DNA from: Cordia subcordata
Taxonomy: Eukaryota > Streptophyta > Magnoliopsida > Boraginales > Cordiaceae
NCBI GenBank assembly: GCA_028554755.1
Contig: JAPTOF010000012.1
Span: 1,506,501 to 1,570,500, forward strand
Length of the DNA: 64,000 bases
Direction of reading: 5' to 3'
Both the position numbers and the translations under genes were made by a program. The notes below the pieces were generated by a model. That model was not told the origin of the DNA and ran no database searches. It saw nothing but the letters and a program-made list of their open reading frames with translations. Below, piece after piece: positions 25,756 through 37,303 of this stretch (its first letter is position 1; every line of letters begins with the position of its first letter).

Positions 25756-25950
25756 GGTCCATTTGGATTATTTTTTTTTTCACAAAAAAAAATGCATTTT
25801 TTACAATAAGCGTTCTGATTAATTTTTAGAAAAAAAGTTAAAACTCGTAAAAAAAATCTAACGCTGTAGAAGCTAAGTCAGAAATTCAAATTTCGAAAAA
25901 AATATACTTTTTAACATTAAAAAAATAATAATATAAACGAGCCCTTAGTT
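25756..25950. mobile_element. short hairpin MITE upstream of PLPHP
   Basis: The left end is GGGTCCATTTGGATTATTT. The right end, on the minus strand, is AAGGGCTCGTTTATATTATT. The interior is poly-A/T-rich and non-coding. Third member of the short hairpin group in this part of the window. Confidence 0.45.
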
Positions 25951-26359
25951 TATTATATATGAACAATTGTTACTTTTTTCCTTTATATGTATATGATCTT
26001 AAAATAGTTGTATTTTCTATTTGTGGTACTTTTAGTCGGAAGGCATTGTATGGCTTATACGCATTCATGTTTTTAGAATAAATTATAGTGATCGTATTTA
26101 AATGACTTAAAGTCATCGTACTTGATAAGTCTGAAATAAGCCTTTAATGCATAGTTGATTGTGCTTAATTCTAAAATTAGATGTTCCTTAATTGGTGTCT
26201 TTGATGTGTTTTTGCATATTCATGCTTGAGAAAAGGAGTTGGATGCATTATATATGGATTCAAAGACTTTTTGGATGCGTTTGTAGTTGATAAAAGGTGA
26301 CTCTACTACCTTGGAAAATATCATGCAATTCCTACACAGGATTGACCAAGTTTTGATTG

Positions 26360-27545
26360 GAACTTGAAGATATTTTTGCAGCACTTTTAGAAAAGAATTA
26401 CATTAAAGACTTGCCATATATTGGAAAGGAAGGAGATTAATTCTAGAACACTTTTATTTTGTTAAAATTGCAATTAAGGATTTTTACTTTATTATTTCCC
26501 TTAGCTTTTAAAAAGTTTTCTTATCCGATAAGGGCTCTAGTTAGGAATTTCTCTTTTATATTTTCCTACGTACAATTTATAAAGGGATCGAACTTTATTC
26601 ACAAAAAATACTTTTCCAATAGGTTTTTCTCTTAGACACCTACTCCATGTTCATAGAGTTCTAAACTTCTTTCTACCTAAGGTTTAATCAAAATTTTATT
26701 TCTACAAAATTCCGTGAGATCTAACTAATTTTATCCTTTCACTTTTATTTTGGTATTTTTGTGTTTATTGTTTTAAAAATTAATATTATTTTGTGATTGT
26801 TTAATTTGCTAACGATTATTCGATTGCATAATGATAGGTAGCCAAATGATTAATTTAATTAATCTAATAATAGTGGTAACCAAGTCTCCTGTATAAATAT
26901 ATAATCTAACTAAGCGAGTGCCGCGAGAGAATCGACTTTTAGAATCAGATTTTTCTAGAACCTAGTGGTGCCATTAGATAGACCCTGCGGGCATTTATGG
27001 AGGTTAGACCGTCTAATAAGTAAGGAGATAGTGGAAAAAAATTGTAGGGAGTTTAAACCGTTATCAATATTGTAAGGAAAGATTAGGTTGTTAAGTGTGC
27101 CGACGACCATAACTGATTTATCAAAATAGGTGAAAGTTATTTTTGCATCTAGGATCAGAATTGTAGACCAAAACTGATATTAAACCCGAGGCTAAGCTTA
27201 ATTCTCATTGATTTCTCGTCTTCCAGTGTTTGCGTGAGCTAAAAATTGAGTGCATTAGTTGATTTTTATTTTTCATTCATGTTTTTTATTTTATGGCCAG
27301 TTACGTGCCCATGCTCAGTGGTCTAGTGTGCCTGGACAATTTTGTTTATTTTACTTTTTCATATTAAAATCCCCTTCTTTAATGATGGCTTATTTGATTA
27401 ATCTACATGGCGAGATTAGCATATCCTAATCTCCTAACCCCGATAGATTTAACCTTTTTTCTCACCACGTACTCAAATTAAATTCGCGAGATAAGAAATT
27501 AAAATTTTATTTTTAGTGGTTTCGATGCCTATCGGTACTTAAAGT
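26360..27545 (+). repeat. dispersed LTR-like repeat, copy 1
   Basis: This stretch aligns by eye, at moderate divergence, with the reverse complement of 34345-35520 and with 46590-47550. Shared landmarks in order: AAGACTTGCCATAT, a TTTGTGATTGTTTAATTTG-like block, a CTAATAATAGTGGTAACCAAGTCTCC-type block, AAACCGTTATCAA, TTTGCATCTAGGATCA, CAGTTACGTGCCCA and TAGTGGTTTCGATGCC. It has no open frame. It looks like an LTR or leader fragment of a retrotransposon, class unassigned. It lies in the spacer between PLPHP and the cytochrome b561/DOMON gene. Confidence 0.6.
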
Positions 27546-27892
27546 GGATAGCCATGTGCATTTTAATTCGTTGCTTATCAGGAGGGTTTATATAAGACCT
27601 CCACCTTGTGCTGTGAGTTTGCTTATTGAAAAATTTTAATCGCGTACCAAAAGATTTACTGGTTAAGTGATATATTTCTCAATTTTAGTATGAGTAATCT
27701 AATAATCAATTTCCGCTATCCTTAAAGTGCAAAAAAAAAAAAAAAAACAGTTTATTGTGACACAGAGAACTTAATAGTATTCTTTAATTAATAAACTTCA
27801 TTAAAAGGGATTAGAAAAAATACATTTCACTTTATTTCACAAACGACATACAAAAGAAGGAAAAAGGAGGGGTCAGGTGGCGAAACTTAAGT

Positions 27893-30800
27893 TTAGTGTT
27901 GGCATTTAGGGTCTTTTTGTTCTTGTTTTTGTTTGTTATTAGTGGGGGTTGCTGGGGGGTTTTGTTCGTTATTAGTGGGTCTGCAAAACTTCCACCAGAT
28001 TGACACTTCAAAGATGGAAAAAATGATCCCAAACAATGCAAGTTCTCCTACATAATACCATTTCCAGGTGGGCTCTGCATTCAAAATTCTAATCCCTTTG
28101 AAGATGTTAACTCCGATCGCAGCAAGCAGCGAATACCCCAGAAGATGGTGGTACATATTCCAGTAATGGCGATAATCATCTTTCGCTTTCGGCTTCAATG
28201 TCAATGCCAACATCTGCAACATGCACAAGATTGTCATCAGATCAATTTCTTTTTGCTCGGAAAGCAAGTGCATGTATTTTACATTCCAAGAAAATTCAAA
28301 GAAGAAAAAAGTGTGGCAGAGCACTGAGAGGTGAAAGAAGAATAGATAAGCGCGTACATACCTGTAACGTTGCGAAGGTAAATATGAATGTCCCAATAGT
28401 TCCGTGGATAGGAAATTTATAATAATTGGAAGCCTTTCCTAGCAACAGTCCGAGAACCCAGCCTGCGAATCCAAGACACCATCCAAGAATTTGGCAGGAC
28501 TTATGACAAATTTCCCACAATGGGAACTCTATAGGATTCTTTCTGAAATATCTCGCAATGATCACACCTATTGGCAATAAGGTCCCCCAACCCGCAATAT
28601 TTAGTACTCCATGAGCCTGCAAGATTTCAACAACAACACCTAATCAAATAAAATCAAGTGCTCTTTTTCTTAACAATTATAGATTTGTCATCATAAGAAT
28701 CAGGGTAATTAATACCATAATTAAATTAATTACCCACTATTTTTTTTTTCAAATTCATTTAACTCACACGATTAGTCTTTCTACAAAGTTTAAATTTTTA
28801 TTTTAAGCTAGAGAGAAGTTGCCACCGTATATTTAGCATGTATTACATTTCTATATATGATACAATATAAGATTGGTTGGAAACTATGCAAACCGCTAAA
28901 CTATTAAAAAGTTTCTAATTACATTCCCGCTGAACTATTTGTTGTTTTAAATAACTCACTAAACAAATTTCCCCACCCCACCAAGAGAAAATGAGTTAAA
29001 TGTTCTTTTTTTGGAAAAAAAAAATGAAAATGCTATTTTTTTAAAGTAATGAGGAAAATGCCACAAAAAACATCTTCGAGTTTTCAAAATTTTTAAGATT
29101 ATTATTCTTCGAGTTTTGGAAACTCAAAAATTAGCTTTTTTTTCCTATTTTTGAGTTTATAAAACCAGATTTTCGAGTTTTGAAAATTTGAAGATTAATC
29201 TTCAAAATTTGAAAACTGAAAGATGCTTTTTGTGTTATTGTTAGGTTATGGTTCAAAGTCCAAGCCTATACAAGTTAGGAAACATGGAGGAGAAGGTAAT
29301 TAAGAAAGTTACCTTATTCAAGACTTGCCTAAACTAGTGTAGAAGAAATCTTGAGAAGCAAAGATTTCTCTTCTATAAATAGGGGACTTTGTATCTTGTA
29401 GTAAGTGCCTTAGGGCCACACCCCATAAAGGGGATGTATAGGTAAGAGATTCTGAGACCTTTATGTGTGTGAGAAAGAGTGTCTTACATTCGTTCTAGTC
29501 CTGTTGCGGATAGAGCCATTGTAAGAACTTTGTGAAGGAGGATTTAAGCTTTTTGTCTATGCAAAAACTTATCATAGTGTGTAACCCATCATTGTTGAAT
29601 AGTGAAATTTATCCCAGAGGGAAATAGTGGATGTAGGCAGAGAGCTGAACCACGTTAAAATATCGCTTGTTCTTTGTGTGTGTTTCTCCGCTGTGCTTTA
29701 ATGTGTGTGCATGTGTCCTCGATTTTCTCAACAAGTGATATCAGAGCCTAGTTGGTGAACTGGGCACGATGATGATGCAAGGACACATATTTCTGAAGAA
29801 GCTATCATGTGGAACAGCCGTATTGAAGGGGAATGTTGAAAAAGAAGATAATGAATACTGGAATCAGTTTTTCATCCAATCACCAATTTTAGAATGGAGA
29901 CCATCTTTAGATTCGTCATGATAAGAGGAGTTAAACCGTGATGGTAGTGTTGCTCAAAGATGACCGAAACATTGCCGGAAAATATAGACAGCTCATGATT
30001 GGGCTTGAGTTAGATTTTGATTCGAGTAGCGAAACTGAGATTTAAGCATATCGTTGAACTCGTTGGAGCTAAAGGAGTTCACTCGATATTTTCTTGCAAC
30101 GTTTTGTGACAAAAAATTATGCTCGAAAAAGCTCACAAGTTGTGGGGTGCTTTAATGGCATATCTTAATCGGAGCAACCAAATCACAAGTAGGAGTTATC
30201 ATTAGAACCACGAAGACGAGAGGAGAAGTTTGGTGCTAGCGGGCGGCGATCGATGAATGGTAGAGTCGTCGAAGTCATGAAGAAGATAGCCATGGAAGTT
30301 GACGGCTATGGTGTTTAAAGAAACCTTATTGCATGTGGAAGGTACCGTTACGTTCCTTAGAGTTCCTTAGAGAGCAACGATCATTTTAATGGTGGTCTCG
30401 TGATGTGAAGATGCTGGAGGAGTCGCTGACGTGAGGAAGAAGGAGGTAGCACGACGAGCTCGTGGTGGATGGTAGTGGTGTGGTGGTATAACGACTGGAC
30501 AGTATGGATTGGGTCTCTAATTTGTGGAAATCGTGATGGTGAAGTCCAATTGTTGATTGGGTAGTTTGATTTTTCTATAGAGATGGGTTGGGTTGCTTAA
30601 CTTTCTTGGGTTGTTAGGGTGGTTTAAACAATGAAGTGGTGATAAAATTGTGCGAAAGTTTTTGAAGCATTATGTGAGCAAACACATTCAACCGACTAGT
30701 GAATAAACTTCTAGAAGAAAGAATTTTTGGATGAGTAAACTAGTTGAAAAATGTTTGGTTCGAGGGAGGAATCAAGCTAGAAGAGTCCACGTGGTTGAAC

Positions 30801-33500
30801 AATCAGAGTCCCGTTCAGACGACTAAAAGGAAGTGTTACTGTTGGAAATAATACCATGTCTGAGATGCCTAGTGTCAAGGGACGATGCAACCAACCTTGA
30901 GAGGTTAAGGTTAGATGACATGGAGGGGATGTTGGTGTTGACTCCATGAATCTGGTAGGATGTGTTGGTAGCTGTTACCGTAAAAAGTGTTGTCGAGTGA
31001 GAGCCCCAGCATGAAGACTATGAAGAGATTTCAATTACGACAAAGAAGCTTGAGACTTTTTGCCAAGGGAGAAATTTGTTAGGTTATGGTTCAAAGTATA
31101 AGCCCATACGAATTAGGAAACTTGGAGGAGAAGGTAATTTTGAGAGTTACCTTATTCAAAACTAGTATAAATTGGTGTAAGAAAAATCTCGAGGAGCGAG
31201 GATTTTTCTCTTACAAATAAGGGGTCTTGTAACTTGTAGTAAGTGCCATAAGAGTGTACCTTAGGGCCACACCTCATTGGGAAGAGAGGGGTGAGGGTGA
31301 AAGATCTTGAGAGCCTCATGTGTGTAAGAAAGAATATCTTACATTCGTTCTAGTCTTGTTGAAGATAGAGTTACTGTAAGAATTTCATCGAGCAGAATTT
31401 AGACTTTTTTGTCCATACAAAAAGTTATCATAGTGTGATCCATTATTGTTGAATAGTAGAATTTATCCCAAAGGGGAATTGTAGATGTAGGCAGAGGGCT
31501 AAACTACGTTAAAAATATCGCGTGTTCTTTGTGTGTGTTTTTCGCTATGCATTGTCGTGTGTGTATGTATCCTTGATTTTTCCAACAGGCATTTTCCTTA
31601 TTAGTTTAAAAAAAGATGGCATTTTAGTTGATTTTTTTTTTCCAAAAATGAGGCGTTTAACTCATTCTCTATCCTATTAGTTTTTTCAATTAGTTTTAAT
31701 AATCTTTCATATTTAGTTGTCCAAACCCTGAAGTTGACACAGTTATATGCATGCAATATTTCAAAGAGTCATAGATCATAAACATTATTTATGAAGATTA
31801 TGATTTTTTTTGTACAGAAAATAATTGTGGCTATTATGATCTCTAAAAGTAATAACTTGAGTTTAAATTTTTTATCAAGATAACTGATACTATGAGTTTT
31901 CTTCCTTTTTTTTTTTATCTCTCACCTCTAATCCAATTGTTAAGCACAATAAATATATGAACCAATATTTTCTATATAAATTTAAATTTTTAGATGAGGT
32001 AATTATCTAATATGGTATTAAAGTCCAGAAACCAAATAATCTCTGCAAAGCTGTGTTTAAACTTTTAAATAAGGTGGCAATCCAATACCAACCCCCCCTC
32101 CCCCCGGCCTTATGAGATTCGATACCAATCCCCCTTCGTCTCTCACGAGAGATTCAAACTCAGGTTATCAGATAATGTATTCTTAACTATTTGAGTTATC
32201 TTTTGATCCCAACTAATATGATGAGGTCGAAAAAGGAGGAAAAAGAAAAGGAAAAACTAAATCAAGTGCTCATAATTTGAACATTTTATAATTCTCAAGT
32301 ATCATTGTAAGCTTACTGTTCTTAGGCTATTGCGTCTCCGAGCATCAAGGCTTTGGACCAACCCAGAGATCAAGTCTATCGTCTGAGTGCTGTCGTAGTT
32401 CTGGAGGGTCCTGGAATGCATTTTTGGCGAGTCGCCAGCAGCCTTTTTCCCAACTTGCCACACCATGTTTATTCTAGTATCATTGTACTCATGAGGGAGA
32501 ACAAGTGTGGCACGTATTACATAATACATCGTGTTACGCATATATAGAAACTCAAAATTGCTAAGGTTTAGATCGATTCTCGAAGGTTCTAGCACGCAAC
32601 CTCTCTTTGTACCTTCTGTGATGTTGTACGTATTGTTTAGTAACCTCCCATCTCTTTGTTTGATACCTATTAGAGCTCTAGTGCCAACCATTCTTGGTTT
32701 ATTTCCAGGGTTCAACCCCCATGCCAGCCACGTCATGCCTGACAATATAAACTCTTAAATGAGTTGATAGGTTAAGTAAATAATTTATTTGGTCTCTTAT
32801 CTTTGATCTTTTGATAGTTAATTCTATTATTTTTAAAATATAATAATTTAGTCAGATCCCTTATGTTTGCAGTTAGTATGATGTTGTTAGTCCCGAGTTC
32901 AAAAACATAAAAAAAAAAAAAACATTTTGATTGCTCTTTTTTCTTTACAATTTGTAACATTATCAATCTCTTGTCTTTGTAATTTATGACACTGTTAGTC
33001 CTAATCTTATTAGTTTCTTGACTTTCTTGAGTTTAGGCTGGACTAATAATGTCATAAATTATAAAAATAAGAAAATAAATTATTATATTTTAAAAATAAG
33101 GGACTTTGTCATCAAAAGGGTCAAAGATAAACAACCAAATACACTATTTATCCTACACTATAATACAAAAACATAACATATACACATGTAAGTTTTGAGA
33201 TATGTCGATAGATCAATAAAAGTAATCAATTTTTAACGGTTTCAATTTGCAAATAATAAATTGGTTAACTGACACATTACCTTGGCGATCTAGCTGAGCT
33301 CCAGCTGCAAATTGAAGTGTCCGTGACACATTGTCATATGTCCAGGCAAATTCAACGCCCAAAATCTCACGTTTGCAATGCGTTAGATTCACTAATGTTT
33401 GGGCCTCTAGGAGGAAATCCTCGTAGCATGGTTCATAGCTTTCAGATAAAGAAAAAAAATAGAATAAAACGAATAGCACGATCAAATGATAGCGAAACAT
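27893..33500 (-). CDS. cytochrome b561 and DOMON domain-containing membrane protein (CYBDOM)
   Basis: Predicted plasma-membrane redox protein: an extracellular DOMON haem domain plus a b561 electron-transfer core. Exons: 33281-33500, 32317-32738, 28362-28616, 27893-28213. Phases join to give 405 aa. Residues 1-21 form a signal peptide. DOMON spans roughly 50-190, with VEFAWTYDNVSRTLQFA and WLAWGLNP. The b561 part begins near 215. The four expected haem ligands are His216 (AHGVLN), His252 (CHKSCQ), His285 (FPIHGTIG) and His321 (MYHHLLGY), in about five hydrophobic helices. The C-tail after FCRP is polar, rich in Asn, Gln and Lys. Intron 2, 3.7 kb, carries a nested LTR element and a TRIM/SINE pair. 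Family members move electrons between ascorbate and apoplastic acceptors; the substrate here is not deducible. Confidence 0.93.
28975..31680. mobile_element. inverted-repeat element split by an LTR insertion (CYBDOM intron 2)
   Basis: Sequence just left of the LTR element (about 28980-29075) is the inverse of sequence just right of it (about 31588-31678). Shared blocks are GAAAATGAGTTAAA, TTTTTGGAAAAAAAAAAT and AGGAAAATGCCA. Removing the LTR element leaves a short element of about 350 bp with arms of roughly 95 bp. It is non-coding and also contains short palindromes around CTTCGAGTTTTC at 29075-29190. Confidence 0.55.
29239..31587 (+). mobile_element. non-autonomous Copia-type LTR retrotransposon
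   Basis: The 5' LTR (29239-29733, 495 bp) and 3' LTR (31077-31587, 511 bp) both start TGTTAGGTTATGGTTCAAAG and end CAACA. Two bases after the 5' LTR is TGATATCAGAGCC (29736-29748), a near match to the TGGTATCAGAGC initiator-Met-tRNA primer-binding site. AAGGGAGAAAT (31065-31075) is the polypurine tract. The interior of about 1.34 kb has no gag, protease, integrase or reverse-transcriptase frame. The LTRs differ by several substitutions and small indels, so the insertion is not recent. The flanks GTTAT and GGCAT do not form a clean 5-bp duplication. It lies in the sense orientation opposite to the host gene. Confidence 0.85.
31938..32076 (+). mobile_element. TRIM remnant with primer-binding site
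   Basis: TGTTAAGCACAATAAATATA begins an LTR-like stretch ending in a TTTTTAGATGAGG-type block, followed by TATGGTATTAAAGTCC (about 32008-32023). That is a mutated Met-tRNA primer-binding site. A second, partial LTR 3' half (AAATAAGGTGGCAATCCAAT) follows by 32076. Same family as 18304-18596. Confidence 0.5.
32080..32215 (-). mobile_element. tRNA-derived SINE
   Basis: On the minus strand the element shows a degenerate polymerase III A box (AAGATAACTCAAATAGTTAAG) and, about 35 bases later, a B-box-like GAGTTTGAATCTC. A pyrimidine- and purine-rich 3' part follows. It resembles the copies at 33975 and 44868. It is inserted beside the TRIM remnant inside CYBDOM intron 2. Confidence 0.5.
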
Positions 33501-33562
33501 TGCGTTGTGTCTTTTCTCTGTGTAGCTTATTATTTGTATATATGGTATGCCTCTATTCGCAA

Positions 33563-33570
33563 TATTTATA
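33563..33570 (-). promoter_or_regulatory. TATA box of the CYBDOM gene
   Basis: TATAAATA-type sequence on the minus strand, about 65 bp upstream of the start codon at 33500. It would give a leader of roughly 30-40 nt. Confidence 0.55.
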
Positions 33571-33974
33571 GATCAAGGATGTATAAGGATGAAAGCAAAT
33601 TGTGCAATTTACACTTTATTCTATGAGTGATATTTACTGAAGTTAATTAAGAAGTTACGGATCTGTTCTCTTTTGCCTTTACTCATTTCTTCTTTTTGTT
33701 AACATTGTGAGGTGCTTTTTGTGATAAAGTGAAGGAGAATAAGAGAAGTATTTAATTCTTTATTTGTTTCAAACAAGGAAAACAAAAAGTTATAAGTTGT
33801 TTAATGCTTAGTTAGCCATCAAAAGCAGTGTAGTTATGGGAAACTTTAGGCTCGGATTGTTTGCTATTACAATAACTTGTTGGGGGGGGGGGGGGGAATG
33901 CTTTTAAAAAAAATTTTCTGTAAAATAGAATATTTTTGATGTGGTGATTGTTATATATATTTTTATTTTTTTAA

Positions 33975-34075
33975 CCCGAGCCTTCATCTATCACGAGATT
34001 TGAACCTAAGATTTCACACTTAGGATGAAGTAATTTCATCCACTTGAGTTACTCCCTAATTCCAAATAATGATAG
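33975..34075 (-). mobile_element. tRNA-derived SINE
   Basis: Minus-strand reading: AGTAACTCAAGTGGATGAA (A box), then GGTTCAAATCTCG (B box), then a short unique part ending in A/T-rich sequence. The A and B boxes sit at tRNA-like spacing. The element has no CCA-type acceptor fold, so it is a SINE rather than a tRNA gene. Confidence 0.6.
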
Positions 34076-34260
34076 TTAAATTGGCAAAGACTTTTTGATA
34101 TTTGGTAATCACATTGAAAAATGTTTTTGAGGAGAGAATTTTGTAAGGAAAAAATGTTTCCATCTCTTTGACTGGTTAAAAAGTTTTTCCTGATCTGTTA
34201 CCAACTAAAATTTTTTGTTGACCGGTTGATCAAAGAAAAAAGTTTACGGCAAACAAACCT

Positions 34261-34265
<5 letters not shown>

Positions 34266-34302
<37 letters not shown>
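34266..34302. repeat. (TA)n microsatellite
   Basis: About 18 uninterrupted TA units next to the minus-strand copy of the dispersed LTR-like repeat. Confidence 0.95.
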
Positions 34303-34306
<4 letters not shown>

Positions 34307-34344
34307 TAGCTAGATAAAATATAAATAAATTATTAGGAAGTAAT

Positions 34345-35520
34345 TTAGTGATGGGTATCAAAACCACAAAAAATAAAATACCAATTCTCATCTCATGAAT
34401 TTAAATAGAGTAAGTGGCAAAAAAATGGTCGAATCCACAGTGATTGAGGGATTAGGATTTGCCAAATATGCTAAGTAGATTAATCAAATAAGTTACAATA
34501 AAAAAAAGGAGAATATTTTTATGCAAAAAGGCAAAATAAGTAAAGTTGTTCAGCACATTGGACCACACGACGTGGGCACGTAACTGGGTAGGAAAATGAA
34601 AAACGTAAATAAAAATAAAAACAACTAAAATACGCAATCCTAGGTTCAAGCAAGGCTGGAAAAGCGGGAAATTAACAAGAATTAAATCTAGCTTAAAATA
34701 TAATTGTAATTCCGATCAACAAATTTGATCTTAGATGCAAAGATATTTCTAACTATTTTGATAAATTAGTTATGATTATTGGCTCGGCCTAATAATTTTA
34801 TTTTTTCCTTACATCGTTGATAACGGTTTAAATCTCTCATGATTTCTTCCCGCTATCACCTTACCTATTAGACGTTTTAATCCCTCGGAGATGCCTACAA
34901 AGTCTATCTAACGACAGCAATAAAAGTCTATAAAGACTTGATTCTAAAAGTCAACACTCGCGATAATCGCTCATCTAGATTGCGTAATTCACAGGAGACC
35001 GGATTACCAATATTCTTAGATTAATTGATTTAATCTAACTGGATACCTATTATCATACAATTGGATAATCGCACACAAAATTAAGCAATCACAGAACAAT
35101 AGTGATTCTTGAAACAGTAAATACGCATAATATCAAAAAAGCATAAAAGGAATAAAACAATTAGATTTCACAGAATTAAAAAATCAAAATCTTGATTAAC
35201 CCTTGGCTAGAAGAGAAAATTAGAATTTCATGTCTACAAGATGGCGCCCAAAAGATGAAAATAACTTGCTGAATTTTTTGAAATATTATCTGAATGCCCC
35301 TAAGAATTACATAGGAAATATATGGAAGAAAAACCTTAAGTAGTCTCTTTTTCGAATAAGGAAACTCTTAAAAGCTGAGGGAAACATAAAAAGGTAAAAT
35401 CTTTAATTACAATTTTTTAACGAAATAAAAAGTTTTCCAAAGTTAATATCCTTCCTTTTCCAAACATGGCAAGTCTTCAATAAAATTTTCTTCCAAAAGT
35501 GCTATGAAAAATATCTTTAA
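34345..35520 (-). repeat. dispersed LTR-like repeat, copy 2 (inverted)
   Basis: The reverse complement follows copy 1 (26360-27545) block by block, including AAGACTTGCCATGTTTGG, TTCTGTGATTGCTTAATTTT, AAACCGTTATCAACGATGTA, TTTGCATCTAAGATCAA and CCCAGTTACGTGCCCACG. No coding frame. A GGGCGCCATCTTGTAGACAT segment near 35240-35260 also appears in altered form in copy 3 (46590-47550). Confidence 0.6.
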
Positions 35521-36885
35521 TCTTAGTTAAACTCTGTCATTTCTTAGCAATTTTCAAGTGACAGAGTCAACTTTAACTGCTACAAAACGTCCAAAAAGTC
35601 CCTTTATCCATGTACAATACATCCATCTTTGTTTCCCAATTGCAATCATGCAAAAATATATTGAAAATAGCAATTAAGGAGTATCTTATTTTAAAATCAA
35701 GTACATTAAACTATACATTAGATACTTATTTAGGACACATCACTAAGCAAACTGATCAAAGAGATATGCTACGTAAAGTGGGTGAGAGAATAATTAATCA
35801 AGAGCAATGATGGAATTTCAATCTTAGCAAACTAAGAATCCTATCCATTATGTCATTCATCTTTTCGTGAAACACGTCTAACTTTAAAGTTTTGCCTACG
35901 TTTTTTTGGGTCACATCTTTGAGCGGCTTTTGTTATAAAGTCAAGAAGTAGAGGGGCACTTTTTTCTTTTTTGTCGGAAGCACTTTTTTTTTTTTGTCCT
36001 TACGAATGCTCAACTTTGCTTTAATCGTTCACGACAACATAAAAAGGTAAAAGCTCTTAATTAGCCACTAGAAGTGCAGTTAAGTGATTTAATTATGATG
36101 GCTAGATAAAATATAATTAAATAAGACAACGTGGAGTAATTAAAGAAACTAATTAATCAAAGGATTCATTAAAGAGGATAAGAAAATCGAAAGAGAATTC
36201 TCGACTTTACGTGCGTAAGTTATATATCCAAAAGTTTGCGACTCTTCATTTTTGGTCATTGTACCACGTATATCGTAAGGTTAATTACATTCTTACACAA
36301 TAGCATATATATAGGCATGGAACCATTGCTGACTTTATCTGTTTTTGCAAATACGGATTGTCTTGTAACTCCTTTTCAAACGTCTAATATAATTTTGATA
36401 TTAATCAAACTTCTGATATAATTTTGATAACATAATAGCCGAATTTTAGCCAATAACTTAAATTACCAACTTTGCAACTTAAAAGGTAAATAGAAAAGAA
36501 ATATGGATTTTTTTAAATATATTTTGGTTAATCAAAATTTGTATCAAATAACAGAAAGTGAAATTTAGAGAGAGAGAAAAAAAAAATTTTTATGACGCTC
36601 GATCCTCATTAGAATTGTTCTAATCACCAGAATCCTGCAAAAGGAGAGATAACCGCAGGACTTCTTCCCCTCTCAGGGATGTATTATGATGCTCAAGTTA
36701 GTAAGTTTATAGGAAGAAAGATTTGAAATAAGATGGATTTTAGTCTTCATACCTTAGGGATTGAGTACTTAAGCCTATTTATAAGCGCAAGTAGCATGAT
36801 TAATAATGATGCTTGCTATTAGCCAGCTTGTCTCTACTTTTACTAACAAAAACAAGCAGATGGCACACCCTTGTGAGGCAATAGG
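35521..36885. other. non-coding AT-rich spacer
   Basis: No gene or clear element is seen. Short open frames here are random. The right end abuts the target-site duplication of the Mutator-like element. Confidence 0.5.
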
Positions 36886-37303
36886 TCGGTTTGTGGGATT
36901 TTTTTTTTCTAACCCAAAAAAAAAATATTATACAAAATTAACCTCGTTTATAAATCAATTTGAAAAATAACCCGTTTTGAATCTGGAAATGCGCTGCACG
37001 CATTCCCAGAACGCGGAACGCACTCTGGGAGCACGACCGCGCTCCAGGAATGCGCCCGCGCTCTTGTAGTGCGTTCCGCATTCCGGAAATGCGTTTTCTA
37101 GATTCCCTGCAAACCTGCCAAATTTAATTTTGATTTTGATTTGATTTGATTGCGGGGGACGACCAAATATTCTTAATCAACGTCAAAATGTGTAAGAAAA
37201 AAAAGGCTAAAAAAAATAAAAAAGACAAAATGAAATAATAATCAACAAAAAGATAATGTCTCACGAATACATATGAAACAAAAAGCACTCGAAAATGAAT
37301 ACA

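Noticed and set aside
29734..31076. Search for gag/pol in the interior of the Copia-type element
   Set aside because: All frames are closed by many stops and no protease, integrase or reverse-transcriptase motif was seen.
32353..32758. Plus-strand frames opposite CYBDOM exon 2
   Set aside because: The minus strand carries the DOMON domain and joins in phase with exons 1 and 3.
33975..34075. Possible tRNA gene (A and B boxes)
   Set aside because: No cloverleaf closes and the sequence continues into a SINE-type body with similar copies elsewhere; the same holds for 44868-44985.
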